Shown: positions 27,444-35,741 of the stretch, piece after piece | Numbering within the stretch: the stretch's first letter is position 1 | Layout: every line of letters begins with the position of its first letter | Source: Fundicoccus ignavus | Lineage (GTDB): Bacteria > Bacillota > Bacilli > Lactobacillales > Aerococcaceae | Direction: 5' to 3' | Length of the DNA stretch: 64,000 nucleotides | Assembly (NCBI RefSeq): GCF_009659375.1 | Contig: NZ_WJQT01000008.1 | Location: 54,394 to 118,393 of the forward strand | Notes under the pieces: generated by a model | Told to the model about the DNA's origin: nothing | The model's input: the letters and a program-made list of their open reading frames with translations, nothing else | Database searches by the model: none | Position numbers and translations under genes: made by a program

Positions 27444-28537
27444 TTATAGACTGTGATTAGGGTCGATGTGTTCTTTGAAATTATCAGGACTGTAAGTTCT
27501 CTCGTTGATAATGGTTTGGCTATAAAAGTCAAATAAGCGATATTGAATAAAAGCAGAGGCAGCGCCAATTAAACTCCCAATCACAATTCCAAAGAAGCGT
27601 GAATGAGCGATGCTTGGCCAAATCGATGGGGCGGTTAAAGTAGTTTGTAGCAACACCATATTTGTCACGAAGAAAATGCCGATCGAATAGTTTCGAGGCA
27701 TGAAATACTCAACGATCACATACACAATAACGATGAGCGCTATTCTGGCTTCAATCGTAAATGGGATGAACATTAACAAGATAGCTACGATTAAACCGGC
27801 GAAGTACCGATGATACGTTGGAAGTTGCGACCGTACATTTGGAGTAAGGTGTTACCTTGTAAGATGGCTGCCGCTGAAACAATTAGCCAACTTTTCTGAT
27901 CAAGACCAATCGCTAGGTTGATATAACTTGCGAAGAATAAAGTGATGGCATAACTCACGCTATCAACCATCGCGCGTAGATCATTACGAACTCTTTCTCT
28001 TAGGTTCAGATTAAAGCTTAGAGATTGCTTCGGTGCGCCTTCAATTTTGAGCGCTACGTAACCCATGATTAATGAAAGAACCACTCCAAAGATAAACAAT
28101 AAGCTGAGTTCAGGAATTTCGCTTAAAGAAACTGGTCTGGAAGCGCCAACCGCTGAGCATAGAATGACAAACAGATCACCAGGTTTATCGATGTCAAATA
28201 GAAGGAAAAGTAACCGAGAAACTAGACCAACCAGTGCAGTAATGATCGGCCCCATTAAGATATAAACCGTTGAAAGCATTCCAAGCATATATCCGGATAA
28301 TAGACAGATGCCGACAAAAGTCATCCGTTTGAGGATACGACTGCCTTCATTAGGTGTGTAATGTAGAAAAGTGAAAACCCCCAAGGAAGAAACTGCATTA
28401 ATATGATAATTGCCAGTAAAATAACCAAGTAAGTTAATGACTAATATACAAAAACCAGCGATTAGCAGCCTGACTTTACTATCATTCGGCCGATTGTACT
28501 GGAAGATATATTATTTTAAGTTCTCCGTGAACTTCAA
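27444..28537 (-). pseudogene. FUSC/aromatic acid exporter-type membrane protein gene, disrupted
   Basis: Two minus-strand ORFs (28384-27791 and 27779-27444) are consecutive parts of one multi-helix protein with a C-terminal cytoplasmic end. At about 27800 the first frame reads QRIIGTSPV-stop while the other frame reads on as GLIVAILLMFIPFTIEA; adding one base at GGTACTTCG would restore continuity, so this is a -1 frameshift. Upstream, the frame continues back from TTG 28384 (VRLLIAGFCILVINLLGYFTG) to a TAA at 28513-28511, with TTG AAG TTC just after AAGGAG at 28543-28538 as the probable old start. No other start with a ribosome binding site exists. So two lesions are likely, unless the base loss is a sequencing error. 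A TATAAT lies at 28574-28569. Confidence 0.75.
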
Positions 28538-28664
28538 CTCCTTAGGTAAAAATATTGTTTGTTTTGATATTATAACACGATATTGAAAATCAAGTGAAAA
28601 AAACTAATTAGCCAAAATACGCTGCTAGAAAAATTTGACGTAGAATCCTATAGCTTTCTAACGG

Positions 28665-28699
28665 ACAAAAACACCGCCATACTCATTAAGTGGCGGTGT
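28665..28699 (-). terminator. Terminator of the phn/nucleotidase operon
   Basis: Minus strand ACACCGCCAC...ATGGCGGTGT followed by TTTTTG. Confidence 0.9.
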
Positions 28700-28753
28700 G
28701 AGGCTTGATGGACATTTAAATATGGAGGCTGCAGAATAACAGCTTTCTAACAT

Positions 28754-29887
28754 TTAACGATTTTGAATAATCTCATCAAACAAAGGAAGTAGAAATTCCT
28801 GTCTCAAACGATGTTTCGGGAATGTATCCGTAATCGCAAGTACCTGATAGTATCGTTGTTCTTCCACATCTTCTATAAATGATTGAAGTTCACTGCCAGG
28901 TAAATAATATAAACTTAGTGGAAAAGGTTGTTTAATTTCTTGAACCAATTCAGCTAAAGTAGTCGCTGTGAAATCAACAAAATATAATTCTGCAGAATAG
29001 CGTGTTTGAATATAGTGTTGAATAACCTGTAAATCAATTGATTGTGATAGCCATGCTTGATAGGCATTCCGTATATCGCTCGTTATAGGATACGTGATGG
29101 CTTCTAAATGGATTAATTGATTGTGGATAATTTCATTCTTCAATTCAGTGACATTGAATTGCTGATAGCCTAAATGATGGGCTCTAGTCCCTACTTGTAG
29201 AAAGGCAATGTTCTCTGGATGAATCGCTGCTTGAGTAAAGTGTTGGTGTCCGCAAATTAAGCTATCAATTGAAGGAAAAGCTTCTAATAATTGATAGGCT
29301 TGATCTTCTAAAGATGGATAAAACCAAGTGTCACCATTCACAGGGTTATTTGTCAAACCACCATGGTAAGCGACCACTACGAAGTCTGCGCCTAAATCGC
29401 GGACTTTTTTCAGTGTGGCTTCGAGCGCAACAAAAGGATCATCAACGATTACTTCTTGCGCTACTGCTGGCGAGCATAACTGATTAAAGGCTGCGGTCAT
29501 CAAGCCGATTATCGCAACTTGGACACCTTTAATAGAACGCAAGGAATACGCTGGAAAGACTAAATGGCCTGTTGCGTCTTTTAAGTTTGCGCATATGTAA
29601 TCTGCATTTAAAGCTTTGACTTGAGTTTGTAGCCATTTGAGACCGAAATCTAAATCGTGATTGCCAGGCACCATCACATCATAAGCTATTTCATTCGCAA
29701 TATCGACTAATGGACTAACTTTAGTTTGGGCATAACCGAATGTTGCGAATGGACTTCCGACGAAGAAGTCGCCATTATCAATTAATAAGTCCGTACTGAG
29801 CTGTTCACATACACTCGCGACGTTAGCCAAGCCTTCATCGATAAAGCCATGTACATCTGTGGTAGCTGTAATAGTAATTGAAGCCAT
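28754..29887 (-). CDS. Cytoplasmic 5'-nucleotidase / 2',3'-cyclic phosphodiesterase family metallophosphoesterase
   Basis: 377 aa, two-metal calcineurin-like phosphoesterase: TTDVHG (DxH), DNGDFFVGSP (GD), GNHD, AYHGG and GHQH motifs are all present in the N-terminal 230 residues; the C-terminal part resembles the 5_nucleotid_C domain but is short. No signal peptide, so it should act inside the cell, unlike the surface UshA-type enzymes. Start moved to ATG 29887, 6 bp after AGGAGG. Last gene of the phnD-C-E-E operon, which suggests it releases phosphate from an imported organophosphorus compound or nucleotide (inference). Confidence 0.88.
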   Translation of the reverse strand: MASITITATTDVHGFIDEGLANVASVCEQLSTDLLIDNGDFFVGSPFATFGYAQTKVSPLVDIANEIAYDVMVPGNHDLDFGLKWLQTQVKALNADYICANLKDATGHLVFPAYSLRSIKGVQVAIIGLMTAAFNQLCSPAVAQEVIVDDPFVALEATLKKVRDLGADFVVVAYHGGLTNNPVNGDTWFYPSLEDQAYQLLEAFPSIDSLICGHQHFTQAAIHPENIAFLQVGTRAHHLGYQQFNVTELKNEIIHNQLIHLEAITYPITSDIRNAYQAWLSQSIDLQVIQHYIQTRYSAELYFVDFTATTLAELVQEIKQPFPLSLYYLPGSELQSFIEDVEEQRYYQVLAITDTFPKHRLRQEFLLPLFDEIIQNR

Positions 29888-29917
29888 CAATAGCCTCCTT
29901 TCGATAAGCTCATTATT

Positions 29918-30694
29918 TTACAATAATTTCTGGCGGATACGACTACTGAAGAAGTCTATCACAACCACGACCAGAATAATGGCCAATAAGATGATACTAA
30001 CTCGTGACCAATTTCTCTGTTGCAAAGCAAAAATGATAGGCGCTCCGATACCACCGGCTCCTACTAAGCCTAAAGTGGTTGCGCTACGTACATTGATTTC
30101 AAAATGATTGAGAATATGCGAAGCGGCGATCGGTAATACTTGAGGTAAACGTGAGTACTGGAAAGCTTGTACATTACTCGCACCAACTGCGTGCATCGCT
30201 TCAATTGGCGTTCCGTCGACGCGATCTAACTCTTCGCTGACTAACTTACCAAGCATGCCTATCAGTTGAACACCCAAAGCTAATGCGCCAGCAAATGGTC
30301 CAGGACCAACAACGCGTACAAATAAAATTGCATAAATTAAAGCGGGTACCGAGCGCATTAAATTTAATAAACCGCGCATTGCTAATGCGAAAATTTGAAA
30401 ACGACCCCAAGTTGATTTGGCGCTAAGCAATATAAATGGCACCGATAAGACTGAGCCGATGAGAGTCCCATAAAAGGCAATTACAACGGTCTGAAACATT
30501 AAGTGGACGAGATCTTCGCCGGTCCCATCATAGACATAGCTTAAATCTGGTTGCAATAAACTAATAAAAATATGCCAGAGGTTACTGAATTGTAAATTGA
30601 TTAGGTTGGAATAGTCTAAACTAATGAATGAGTAGAGTAAGGCAATGATTAGAAGACCAAGTAAGCCATAATTAATAAATTTCTTGATCGTCAT
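29918..30694 (-). CDS. phnE: Phosphonate-type ABC transporter permease (second)
   Basis: 258 aa membrane permease of the PhnE family; about six helices and the family loop FEINVRSATTLGLVGAGGIG near residue 205, which contacts the ATPase. Its ATG overlaps the last base of the other permease stop (TAATG). With its neighbour it would form a heterodimeric channel, an arrangement common in Firmicutes with two phnE genes. Confidence 0.9.
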   Translation of the reverse strand: MTIKKFINYGLLGLLIIALLYSFISLDYSNLINLQFSNLWHIFISLLQPDLSYVYDGTGEDLVHLMFQTVVIAFYGTLIGSVLSVPFILLSAKSTWGRFQIFALAMRGLLNLMRSVPALIYAILFVRVVGPGPFAGALALGVQLIGMLGKLVSEELDRVDGTPIEAMHAVGASNVQAFQYSRLPQVLPIAASHILNHFEINVRSATTLGLVGAGGIGAPIIFALQQRNWSRVSIILLAIILVVVVIDFFSSRIRQKLL

Positions 30695-31473
30695 TAGATA
30701 ACCTCCCGTCTAATATATTCACTGATTAAGCTGGTTAAGAATACTAGGAACAAAATAATCAAAATAATCAAGCTGACACGACCGAATTGCATAAAGCTCA
30801 AAGCGGTATTCAGCATCACGCCAATACCACCAGCTCCGACATAACCCAAGACGGCCGAAGCACGAATGTTGACTTCGAAAGAATATAAAGCATAGGCGTA
30901 GACACTGTGCGCGACTTGTGGCCAAACAGCATTCACTGCAATTTGAAAACGAGTTGCGCCAATCGAATTATCGGCTTCAAGTGGCCCGATATCAATGGTT
31001 TCAATACTGGCGAAAATTAATTGCGAAACCATTCCAAATGTGAAAACAGCAATTGTTAGCACCCCGGTTAACTCCCCAATCCCGATAATGGCAACGAATA
31101 AAGCCGCTAAAAGTAGGTTGGGAATTGTTCGAATCAAACTGAAAAATGTTCTAAAAATAAATGTAATCACTGGATTGCGTGTCACGAGATTGGTGCCCAG
31201 AAAGGCAGCCGGCACAGCGGTGATAACACCTAGAAAAGTACCTGAAATCGACATCAAAATAGTTTCAATCATCGGCTCGATTAAGCGGTCAATATAAGAC
31301 CACTCTGGTTGAAGAAAACCTTCTAAAAAGAAAGCTGCTTGTTTTCGGTTTTCTACCACTTCGGACCAGTCAGCATTAATGACTTGACCAGCTGCTAAAA
31401 ATAACAGGATCAGCAGGAGGCTGCCGCCTAATTGTTTAAAAAGGTGGTCGTGAATTGTATCTTTGCGTTTCAT
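30694..31473 (-). CDS. phnE: Phosphonate-type ABC transporter permease (first)
   Basis: 259 aa PhnE-family permease with signature FEVNIRASAVLGYVGAGGIG near residue 207 and a long periplasm-side loop after helix 1. GTGAGG precedes the ATG. Lies 17 bp after phnC in the same operon; likely partner of the second permease. Confidence 0.9.
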   Translation of the reverse strand: MKRKDTIHDHLFKQLGGSLLLILLFLAAGQVINADWSEVVENRKQAAFFLEGFLQPEWSYIDRLIEPMIETILMSISGTFLGVITAVPAAFLGTNLVTRNPVITFIFRTFFSLIRTIPNLLLAALFVAIIGIGELTGVLTIAVFTFGMVSQLIFASIETIDIGPLEADNSIGATRFQIAVNAVWPQVAHSVYAYALYSFEVNIRASAVLGYVGAGGIGVMLNTALSFMQFGRVSLIILIILFLVFLTSLISEYIRREVI

Positions 31474-31490
31474 CTCAACAACCTCACTTT

Positions 31491-32315
31491 CTATAGTTCA
31501 GTTGAGACATCTTGTTGAAGTCTGTGTTCAATTTCAGCTTCCAAGGCTTCTCGACTGGCTTGTGCTTCGTTCTCAAAGATAGCTTTTCCGTAAATTTCGT
31601 TAAGTTTCTGATCAGTGGCTTCAGAAGCAGGACCATCAAAGACAATCTCACCATTACGCATCCCTATAATACGCGAAGCATAACGGCGCGCTAACTCTAC
31701 TGAGTGAATATTAATAATAATCGTTCTTTTTAATTCTTCGTTCAAGCGTTTAAAGTCATTCATGACGGTTTCTGAAGTAACGGGATCTAGCGCTGAAACA
31801 GGTTCGTCAGCAAGAATGAGATCCGCTTCTTGGACAATTGTTCGAGCGATCGAAACGCGTTGTTGTTGCCCACCACTTAAAGAATCGCTACGAACTTTTA
31901 GTTTGTCTGATAAACCTACTTTTTCTAAAGCGGCTTCAGTTCGTTGGTAATCTTCTTTGGAGAAAAGTCCCAGTAAAGTTTGCCAATTGTTATAGTAGCC
32001 TAGGCGACCGGAAATGACGTTTCTTTGTACCGTATTCTTACGGACTAAATTAAATTGCTGGAAAATCATCCCAATATTACGACGCATGCGACGAAGTTCT
32101 TTAGCGTTAGCGTGTGTAATGGACTCACCATTGATGATAATCTCGCCTTCTGAGACATCATTTAAACGATTTAAGCTACGGAGCAAAGTGCTTTTGCCGG
32201 CACCACTTAAACCAATGATGCAAATGAATTCTCCTTGTTCGATGGTGAGATTAATGTTGTTAAGACCCACGACACCATTCGGAAAAGTTTTGCTGACATT
32301 CTTCAGTTCAATCAT
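31491..32315 (-). CDS. phnC: Phosphonate-type ABC transporter ATP-binding protein
   Basis: 274 aa ATPase: Walker A GLSGAGKST, Q-loop FQQFNLV, signature LSGGQQQR, Walker B LILADEPVSALD, and switch His in NIHSVELA. PhnC-type by sequence and context. Start moved to ATG 32315, preceded by GGAGG; the longer frame adds only an unsupported MSENGGRI. The C-terminal tail (about 240-274) is Glu-rich. Confidence 0.92.
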   Translation of the reverse strand: MIELKNVSKTFPNGVVGLNNINLTIEQGEFICIIGLSGAGKSTLLRSLNRLNDVSEGEIIINGESITHANAKELRRMRRNIGMIFQQFNLVRKNTVQRNVISGRLGYYNNWQTLLGLFSKEDYQRTEAALEKVGLSDKLKVRSDSLSGGQQQRVSIARTIVQEADLILADEPVSALDPVTSETVMNDFKRLNEELKRTIIINIHSVELARRYASRIIGMRNGEIVFDGPASEATDQKLNEIYGKAIFENEAQASREALEAEIEHRLQQDVSTEL

Positions 32316-32407
32316 AATTCTACCTCCATTTTCAGACAAAAATAGCCAACTTCCAAACGTTAATCGTTAGTGAAAGTTGACTATCTGCCTGGTTAAAAGT
32401 CTGCTAA

Positions 32408-33328
32408 TTATTGAGCAGCGATTTCAGTGTATTCTTTAATTTGATCATAAATCGCTTCGTCGACTTCAGTATAACCTAAATGACTCCAAAGTGACATGAT
32501 TTCAACGCCTTCTTCTGTATCTGCCATCGCTAAGAAAGCTTCTTTAATTGCTTCTTGTAAAGCTTCGTCCATGTCAGGTTGTACAGCAATCGCATCGTTA
32601 GGAATTTCACCTTCTGTTAAGTAAAGAACGCGTAATTCTTCCATTAAATCGTTATCTGGAAAAGCACCACTGAAGACCACGCGAGCTCCTTCGAAGACGA
32701 AGGCAGCATCTTGTTGTCCGTTTAAAACGGCTGTAATTTCACTTGGAATATCATTAACAGTTGTTAATGTCACATCTTTAGTGATATCCATACCTGCATT
32801 AATCATTTCGGCAACAGGATATATATAGCCAGATGCTGAGTTAGGGCTTAAAGTCGCAATTTTCTTGCCCGCCAAATCGGTTAATTCTTGCATATCACTA
32901 TCCGCTTTAACTAAAATTTCACCTTGGAATGAGCCGGTTGTTTCGCCTTCTAATGGTAAACCTGTTTCGTCATCAAATTTACCTAAAACAGATGTTAAAA
33001 TTGCCTTAGCTGAACCTAAATCGCGTGCTTGTACATATGCTGCAGGAGGCATAATCCCTAAATCAACTTGGCCAGAAGCCATTGCTTGGACAATTGTTGT
33101 GTAGTCCGTTGCTAATGTTACATTAACTTCGCGACCTAAAGCTTCAGATAAATATTCTGCTAACGGTAAGGCACGGGCCTCCATTGTACCATCGTTGTTC
33201 GTTGGAACGAATTGAACCTCTAAGGCCTCTTCGTCTTGAGCTGTAACTGTTTGACTAAAAGTAGCTGCATTTACCATAGAACCTAGAACTAAACTACCTA
33301 AAAGTAAAGCTTTGATTGATTTAAACAT
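32408..33328 (-). CDS. phnD: Phosphonate/organophosphate ABC transporter substrate-binding protein
   Basis: 306 aa PhnD-family periplasmic-binding-type protein: VQFVPTNNDGTMEARALPLAEYL, GQVDLGIMPPAAYV and LAGKKIATLSPNSASGYIYP are typical. The PhnD family also includes binding proteins for phosphite and other phosphate analogues, so the ligand is open. The signal peptide reads LLLGSLVLGSMVNAATFSQTVTA-QDEE: no lipobox cysteine, no cysteine at all; signal peptidase I cleavage after VTA is likely. AAAGGAG precedes the ATG. First gene of the operon. Confidence 0.9.
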   Translation of the reverse strand: MFKSIKALLLGSLVLGSMVNAATFSQTVTAQDEEALEVQFVPTNNDGTMEARALPLAEYLSEALGREVNVTLATDYTTIVQAMASGQVDLGIMPPAAYVQARDLGSAKAILTSVLGKFDDETGLPLEGETTGSFQGEILVKADSDMQELTDLAGKKIATLSPNSASGYIYPVAEMINAGMDITKDVTLTTVNDIPSEITAVLNGQQDAAFVFEGARVVFSGAFPDNDLMEELRVLYLTEGEIPNDAIAVQPDMDEALQEAIKEAFLAMADTEEGVEIMSLWSHLGYTEVDEAIYDQIKEYTEIAAQ

Positions 33329-33362
33329 TATTCAATCTCCTTTAATATGATATTTGACTCCA

Positions 33363-33394
33363 GTATACGTTATAAATTGTAAAAATAGTGTAAA
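33363..33394 (-). promoter_or_regulatory. phnD promoter with PhoP/WalR-type direct repeats
   Basis: On the phnD coding strand TTTACA (33394-33389), TTTACA (33383-33378) and TAACGT (33372-33367) recur with an exact 11-bp period, matching the PhoP box pattern TTWACA-N5-TTWACA; the reverse reading fits WalR equally. TATACT at 33368-33363 could be the -10. Confidence 0.5.
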
Positions 33395-33457
33395 GTTTAT
33401 TAAAACTAAAGAATTTTATAAATGAACGTTGGGAAAGTTTGGGGTGTCTTGACTGTT

Positions 33458-33469
33458 AGACTAGTCTAG
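33458..33469. other. Perfect 12-bp palindrome in the divergent phnD/mazG region
   Basis: TAGACTAGTCTA lies between phnD and the MazG-like gene, about 96 bp before the -10 of the latter. Could be an operator; no further support. Confidence 0.25.
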
Positions 33470-33561
33470 TAGAATGAGACAGGAGGTTGCTGGGAGTAAT
33501 ATTTTGTTGTCAGTATATTTATAGTTTAGAAAAGCTTAAGAAGTGTTTCTGTTAGGGAGTG

Positions 33562-33570
33562 TGATATAAT
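33562..33570 (+). promoter_or_regulatory. Extended -10 promoter of the MazG-like gene
   Basis: TGATATAAT with -10 at 33565-33570, 43 bp before the start. Confidence 0.55.
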
Positions 33571-33612
33571 ATAAAGGGGAAAATTCTGTAAATAAAGAAA
33601 TGAGTTGATAAA

Positions 33613-34257
33613 ATGAACAATATTGAAAAAGTGAATAATTTCCGAGATGCGAGAAATTGGCGTCAGTTTCATAATGAGAAAGATTTAGCTTTATCACTGA
33701 CTTTAGAAGCTTCAGAATTGTTAGAAATTTTTCAGTGGAAAGAGGCGGAAGAAGGTGTTGCTGAAATTGATGCGATTAAGGATGAATTGGCGGATGTCTT
33801 AATATACAGTCATATGATTGCAGCCAATTTAGAATTAGATGTTGATTTTTTAGTGAATCGTAAATTACAACGGAATACGGAAAAATATCCGGCTAAACCT
33901 AACGCATTGGAGGTTTCGGCAGACTTAGAGCTAGAAGATAAAATTGTCGCTTATCGAGCAGCGCGTAATTGGGCTCTTTGGGATAATGCGAAAGATGTAG
34001 CGATTGCGATTGCAGTTGAAGCGGCTAGATTGTTGGAAGTATATCAATGGCGTGAGCCAGAAGAAGTTCTAGCAAATGCTGAGTCGGCGGAAGAGTTGAA
34101 AGATGAATTAGCGGATGTGATTATCTACGGTTATGTATTGGCTCAATCTTTAAATTTGAATGTAGATGAGTTGATTGATCGTAAATTGGAGAAAAATAAT
34201 CTTAAATATCCAGTAAAAAAAAGCCGTGATAATAAAGAGAAATATAATGACTTGTAA
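33613..34257 (+). CDS. Tandem MazG-like nucleotide pyrophosphohydrolase
   Basis: 214 aa made of two homologous all-alpha NTP-pyrophosphatase domains, about 4-95 and 108-202. Domain 1: RNWRQFHNEKDLALSLTLEA followed by SELLEIFQW, with metal ligands Glu32, Glu35, Glu58 and Asp61 and ending KLQRNTEKYP. Domain 2: RNWALWDNAKDVAIAIAVEA followed by ARLLEVYQW, with Glu136, Glu165 and Asp168 but Arg139 where the second Glu should be, ending KLEKNNLKYP. Single-domain relatives of about 100 aa act as homo-oligomers cleaving house-cleaning dNTPs such as dCTP derivatives. Here one site is probably dead. Own promoter and terminator. Confidence 0.85.
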   Translation: MNNIEKVNNFRDARNWRQFHNEKDLALSLTLEASELLEIFQWKEAEEGVAEIDAIKDELADVLIYSHMIAANLELDVDFLVNRKLQRNTEKYPAKPNALEVSADLELEDKIVAYRAARNWALWDNAKDVAIAIAVEAARLLEVYQWREPEEVLANAESAEELKDELADVIIYGYVLAQSLNLNVDELIDRKLEKNNLKYPVKKSRDNKEKYNDL

Positions 34258-34276
34258 ATCATAAAATTATTCATTA

Positions 34277-34323
34277 AAAACACCAGTTCTTAACATTAAA
34301 TGTGTAAAGAACTGGTGTTTCAA
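34277..34323 (+). terminator. Terminator of the MazG-like gene
   Basis: AAACACCAGTTCTT...AAGAACTGGTGTTT, with A-run before and T-run after. Confidence 0.9.
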
Positions 34324-34365
34324 TTTGTAATCATTGTGTGAAAATAGTTATTGGGCTATTCTTTG

Positions 34366-34682
34366 TAATATAAATGATGATATGATTTATGTTGATTTAA
34401 CGAAGTTATATTTCACTCAGTTGATTGATTTTCCGATGCGGTTGTAGCTTTCAAAACTTTATTGATGATTGTGACGATCGAGTTTTTTTCAGCTCAAAAG
34501 ACTAGGCTCTGTCTACGTCGCTTCGCACATATTCAGAGCAGCGCCGCCGCTTGCCTTTTATACCCTTTTGGAAAATAAATCGCTGAGCTACGTTAAGTAT
34601 TCCAACAAAAATAAAGTTATATAATCAAGTTAAAACTGCTAAACAGAACTTTATGACCTCGAACGTAGTTCGATTTTTATAT
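34366..34682 (+). repeat. Dispersed palindromic element, copy 4
   Basis: Starts about 40 bp after the terminator with ATGATTTATGTTGATTTA; arms TTGATTTTCCGATGCGGT and ACCCTTTTGGAAAATAAATC; inner AGACTAGGCTCTGTCT; right end carries a CGAAC-GTA-GTTCG hairpin with ATTTTTAT and stops 2 bp before the sodC stop codon. Confidence 0.85.
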
Positions 34683-34684
34683 AA

Positions 34685-35464
34685 TTATTCTGTGTCTTCA
34701 GTTGTTTCTTCATCTACTTCTTCTTCAGATGTAGATGTATCATCATTGCTTGTTGCACTATCGCTAGCTTGATAAAATTCACTATCTTCTAAAGGAGCGA
34801 AAATGACTGCTGCTGCTTGACGGTCACCCGCATCTCCGGTTGGTTGCGTCATATAATCGTCAGTTCCCGTATGAATAATTAAGCTGGTTCCATCGGTTGA
34901 GTTGAGCGTATTTTCTCCTTCAGGATCTAAAGACACGTTTGGAATTTCAATCGTTTCGTTGACTGTGCCGTCTTCGCCAACCACTAAGTTCGGTAAGTCC
35001 CCAGCGTGCGGTCCTGTTTCAGATTCTGTTCCATGTTCAACCTCTTCAGGATTGAAGTGTCCACCGGCATCTTCAAAAGTAGGGGCAGTAGCTAAGCCGA
35101 CTGTATGGATGTGCATACCATACTCGCCTTCAGATAAGCCTTCTAAAGCTAACTCTAAAGTCACAACACCTTCAGTATCTTGTCGGAAAGTAGCGGTTCC
35201 TAGTACTTTTTCTTCATTATTAATTACTTCAGTTTCAACCTCGAATGCATAGTCTGAGTCGTTTGCTGCGTCCTCGGTTGTTTCTTCATTTGCTTCTTCA
35301 GTTGTTTCGTTGCCTTCAGTGTCAGTTGATTGACTATCCATTACTTCAGAAGTTTCCTCCGAACCTGTGTCCTCTTGGGCAAATAAAGTAACAGTGGAAG
35401 GGCTGAACGTACTAAGCAGTAACCCTGCGCTTGATAAAGTTAATAATTTTCTTAAATTTTTCAT
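34685..35464 (-). CDS. sodC: Exported Cu/Zn superoxide dismutase-like protein
   Basis: 259 aa. Signal peptide about 1-29 (TVTLFA-QEDT) without lipobox, an acidic Glu/Thr/Ser linker (30-70), a SodC domain (about 75-225) and an acidic tail. All metal ligands of the family are seen: HIH, GGHFNP, EHG, GPHAGD and SLIIH, plus the active-site Arg in GDAGDR. The two cysteines of the conserved disulfide are both absent (TVGLATAPTF where Cys is usual; RQAAAVI for RIACGVI), so the protein is cysteine-free. It should remove superoxide outside the membrane. Ribosome binding site AAAGGGAG. No distinct own terminator; the repeat copy 4 abuts its end. Confidence 0.88.
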   Translation of the reverse strand: MKNLRKLLTLSSAGLLLSTFSPSTVTLFAQEDTGSEETSEVMDSQSTDTEGNETTEEANEETTEDAANDSDYAFEVETEVINNEEKVLGTATFRQDTEGVVTLELALEGLSEGEYGMHIHTVGLATAPTFEDAGGHFNPEEVEHGTESETGPHAGDLPNLVVGEDGTVNETIEIPNVSLDPEGENTLNSTDGTSLIIHTGTDDYMTQPTGDAGDRQAAAVIFAPLEDSEFYQASDSATSNDDTSTSEEEVDEETTEDTE

Positions 35465-35496
35465 TGTAATTCTCCCTTTCTATTTATTAAATCAAT

Positions 35497-35551
35497 CGTA
35501 TCACGTGCATTATGGGTAGTCACATGATACGCACCAGTTTGCTCGTTACAA
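35497..35551 (-). promoter_or_regulatory. sodC promoter with palindromic operator
   Basis: Minus strand: TTGTAA (35551-35546), 16-bp spacer, TATCAT (35529-35524). An 11-bp inverted repeat, CGTATCACGTG...CACATGATACG (35497-35531, 13-nt loop, one G-T mismatch), covers the -10. Looks like a repressor site; it matches no PerR, Fur, Zur or CopY box I know. Confidence 0.45.
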
Positions 35552-35686
35552 TGTTGTGTCAAGAAGATGACAACATTTATAAGTGGATTCTAAACCTCCA
35601 TGTCATTAGCTTTCACGGAACTCGATATGATAAAATTAAATTTGTATAAAGGACTTTAAATGTTCATTTGAGGCCGTCAATAATTA

Positions 35687-35695
35687 TGGTATGAT
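35687..35695 (+). promoter_or_regulatory. Extended -10 promoter of the tatD-rnmV-ksgA operon
   Basis: TGGTATGAT with -10 at 35690-35695 and a weak TTTGAG 17 bp upstream. Confidence 0.55.
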
Positions 35696-35741
35696 AAATA
35701 AGTTGCCCAAGAGATTATAGGGCGAAGGGGAGAGTTTTAGA

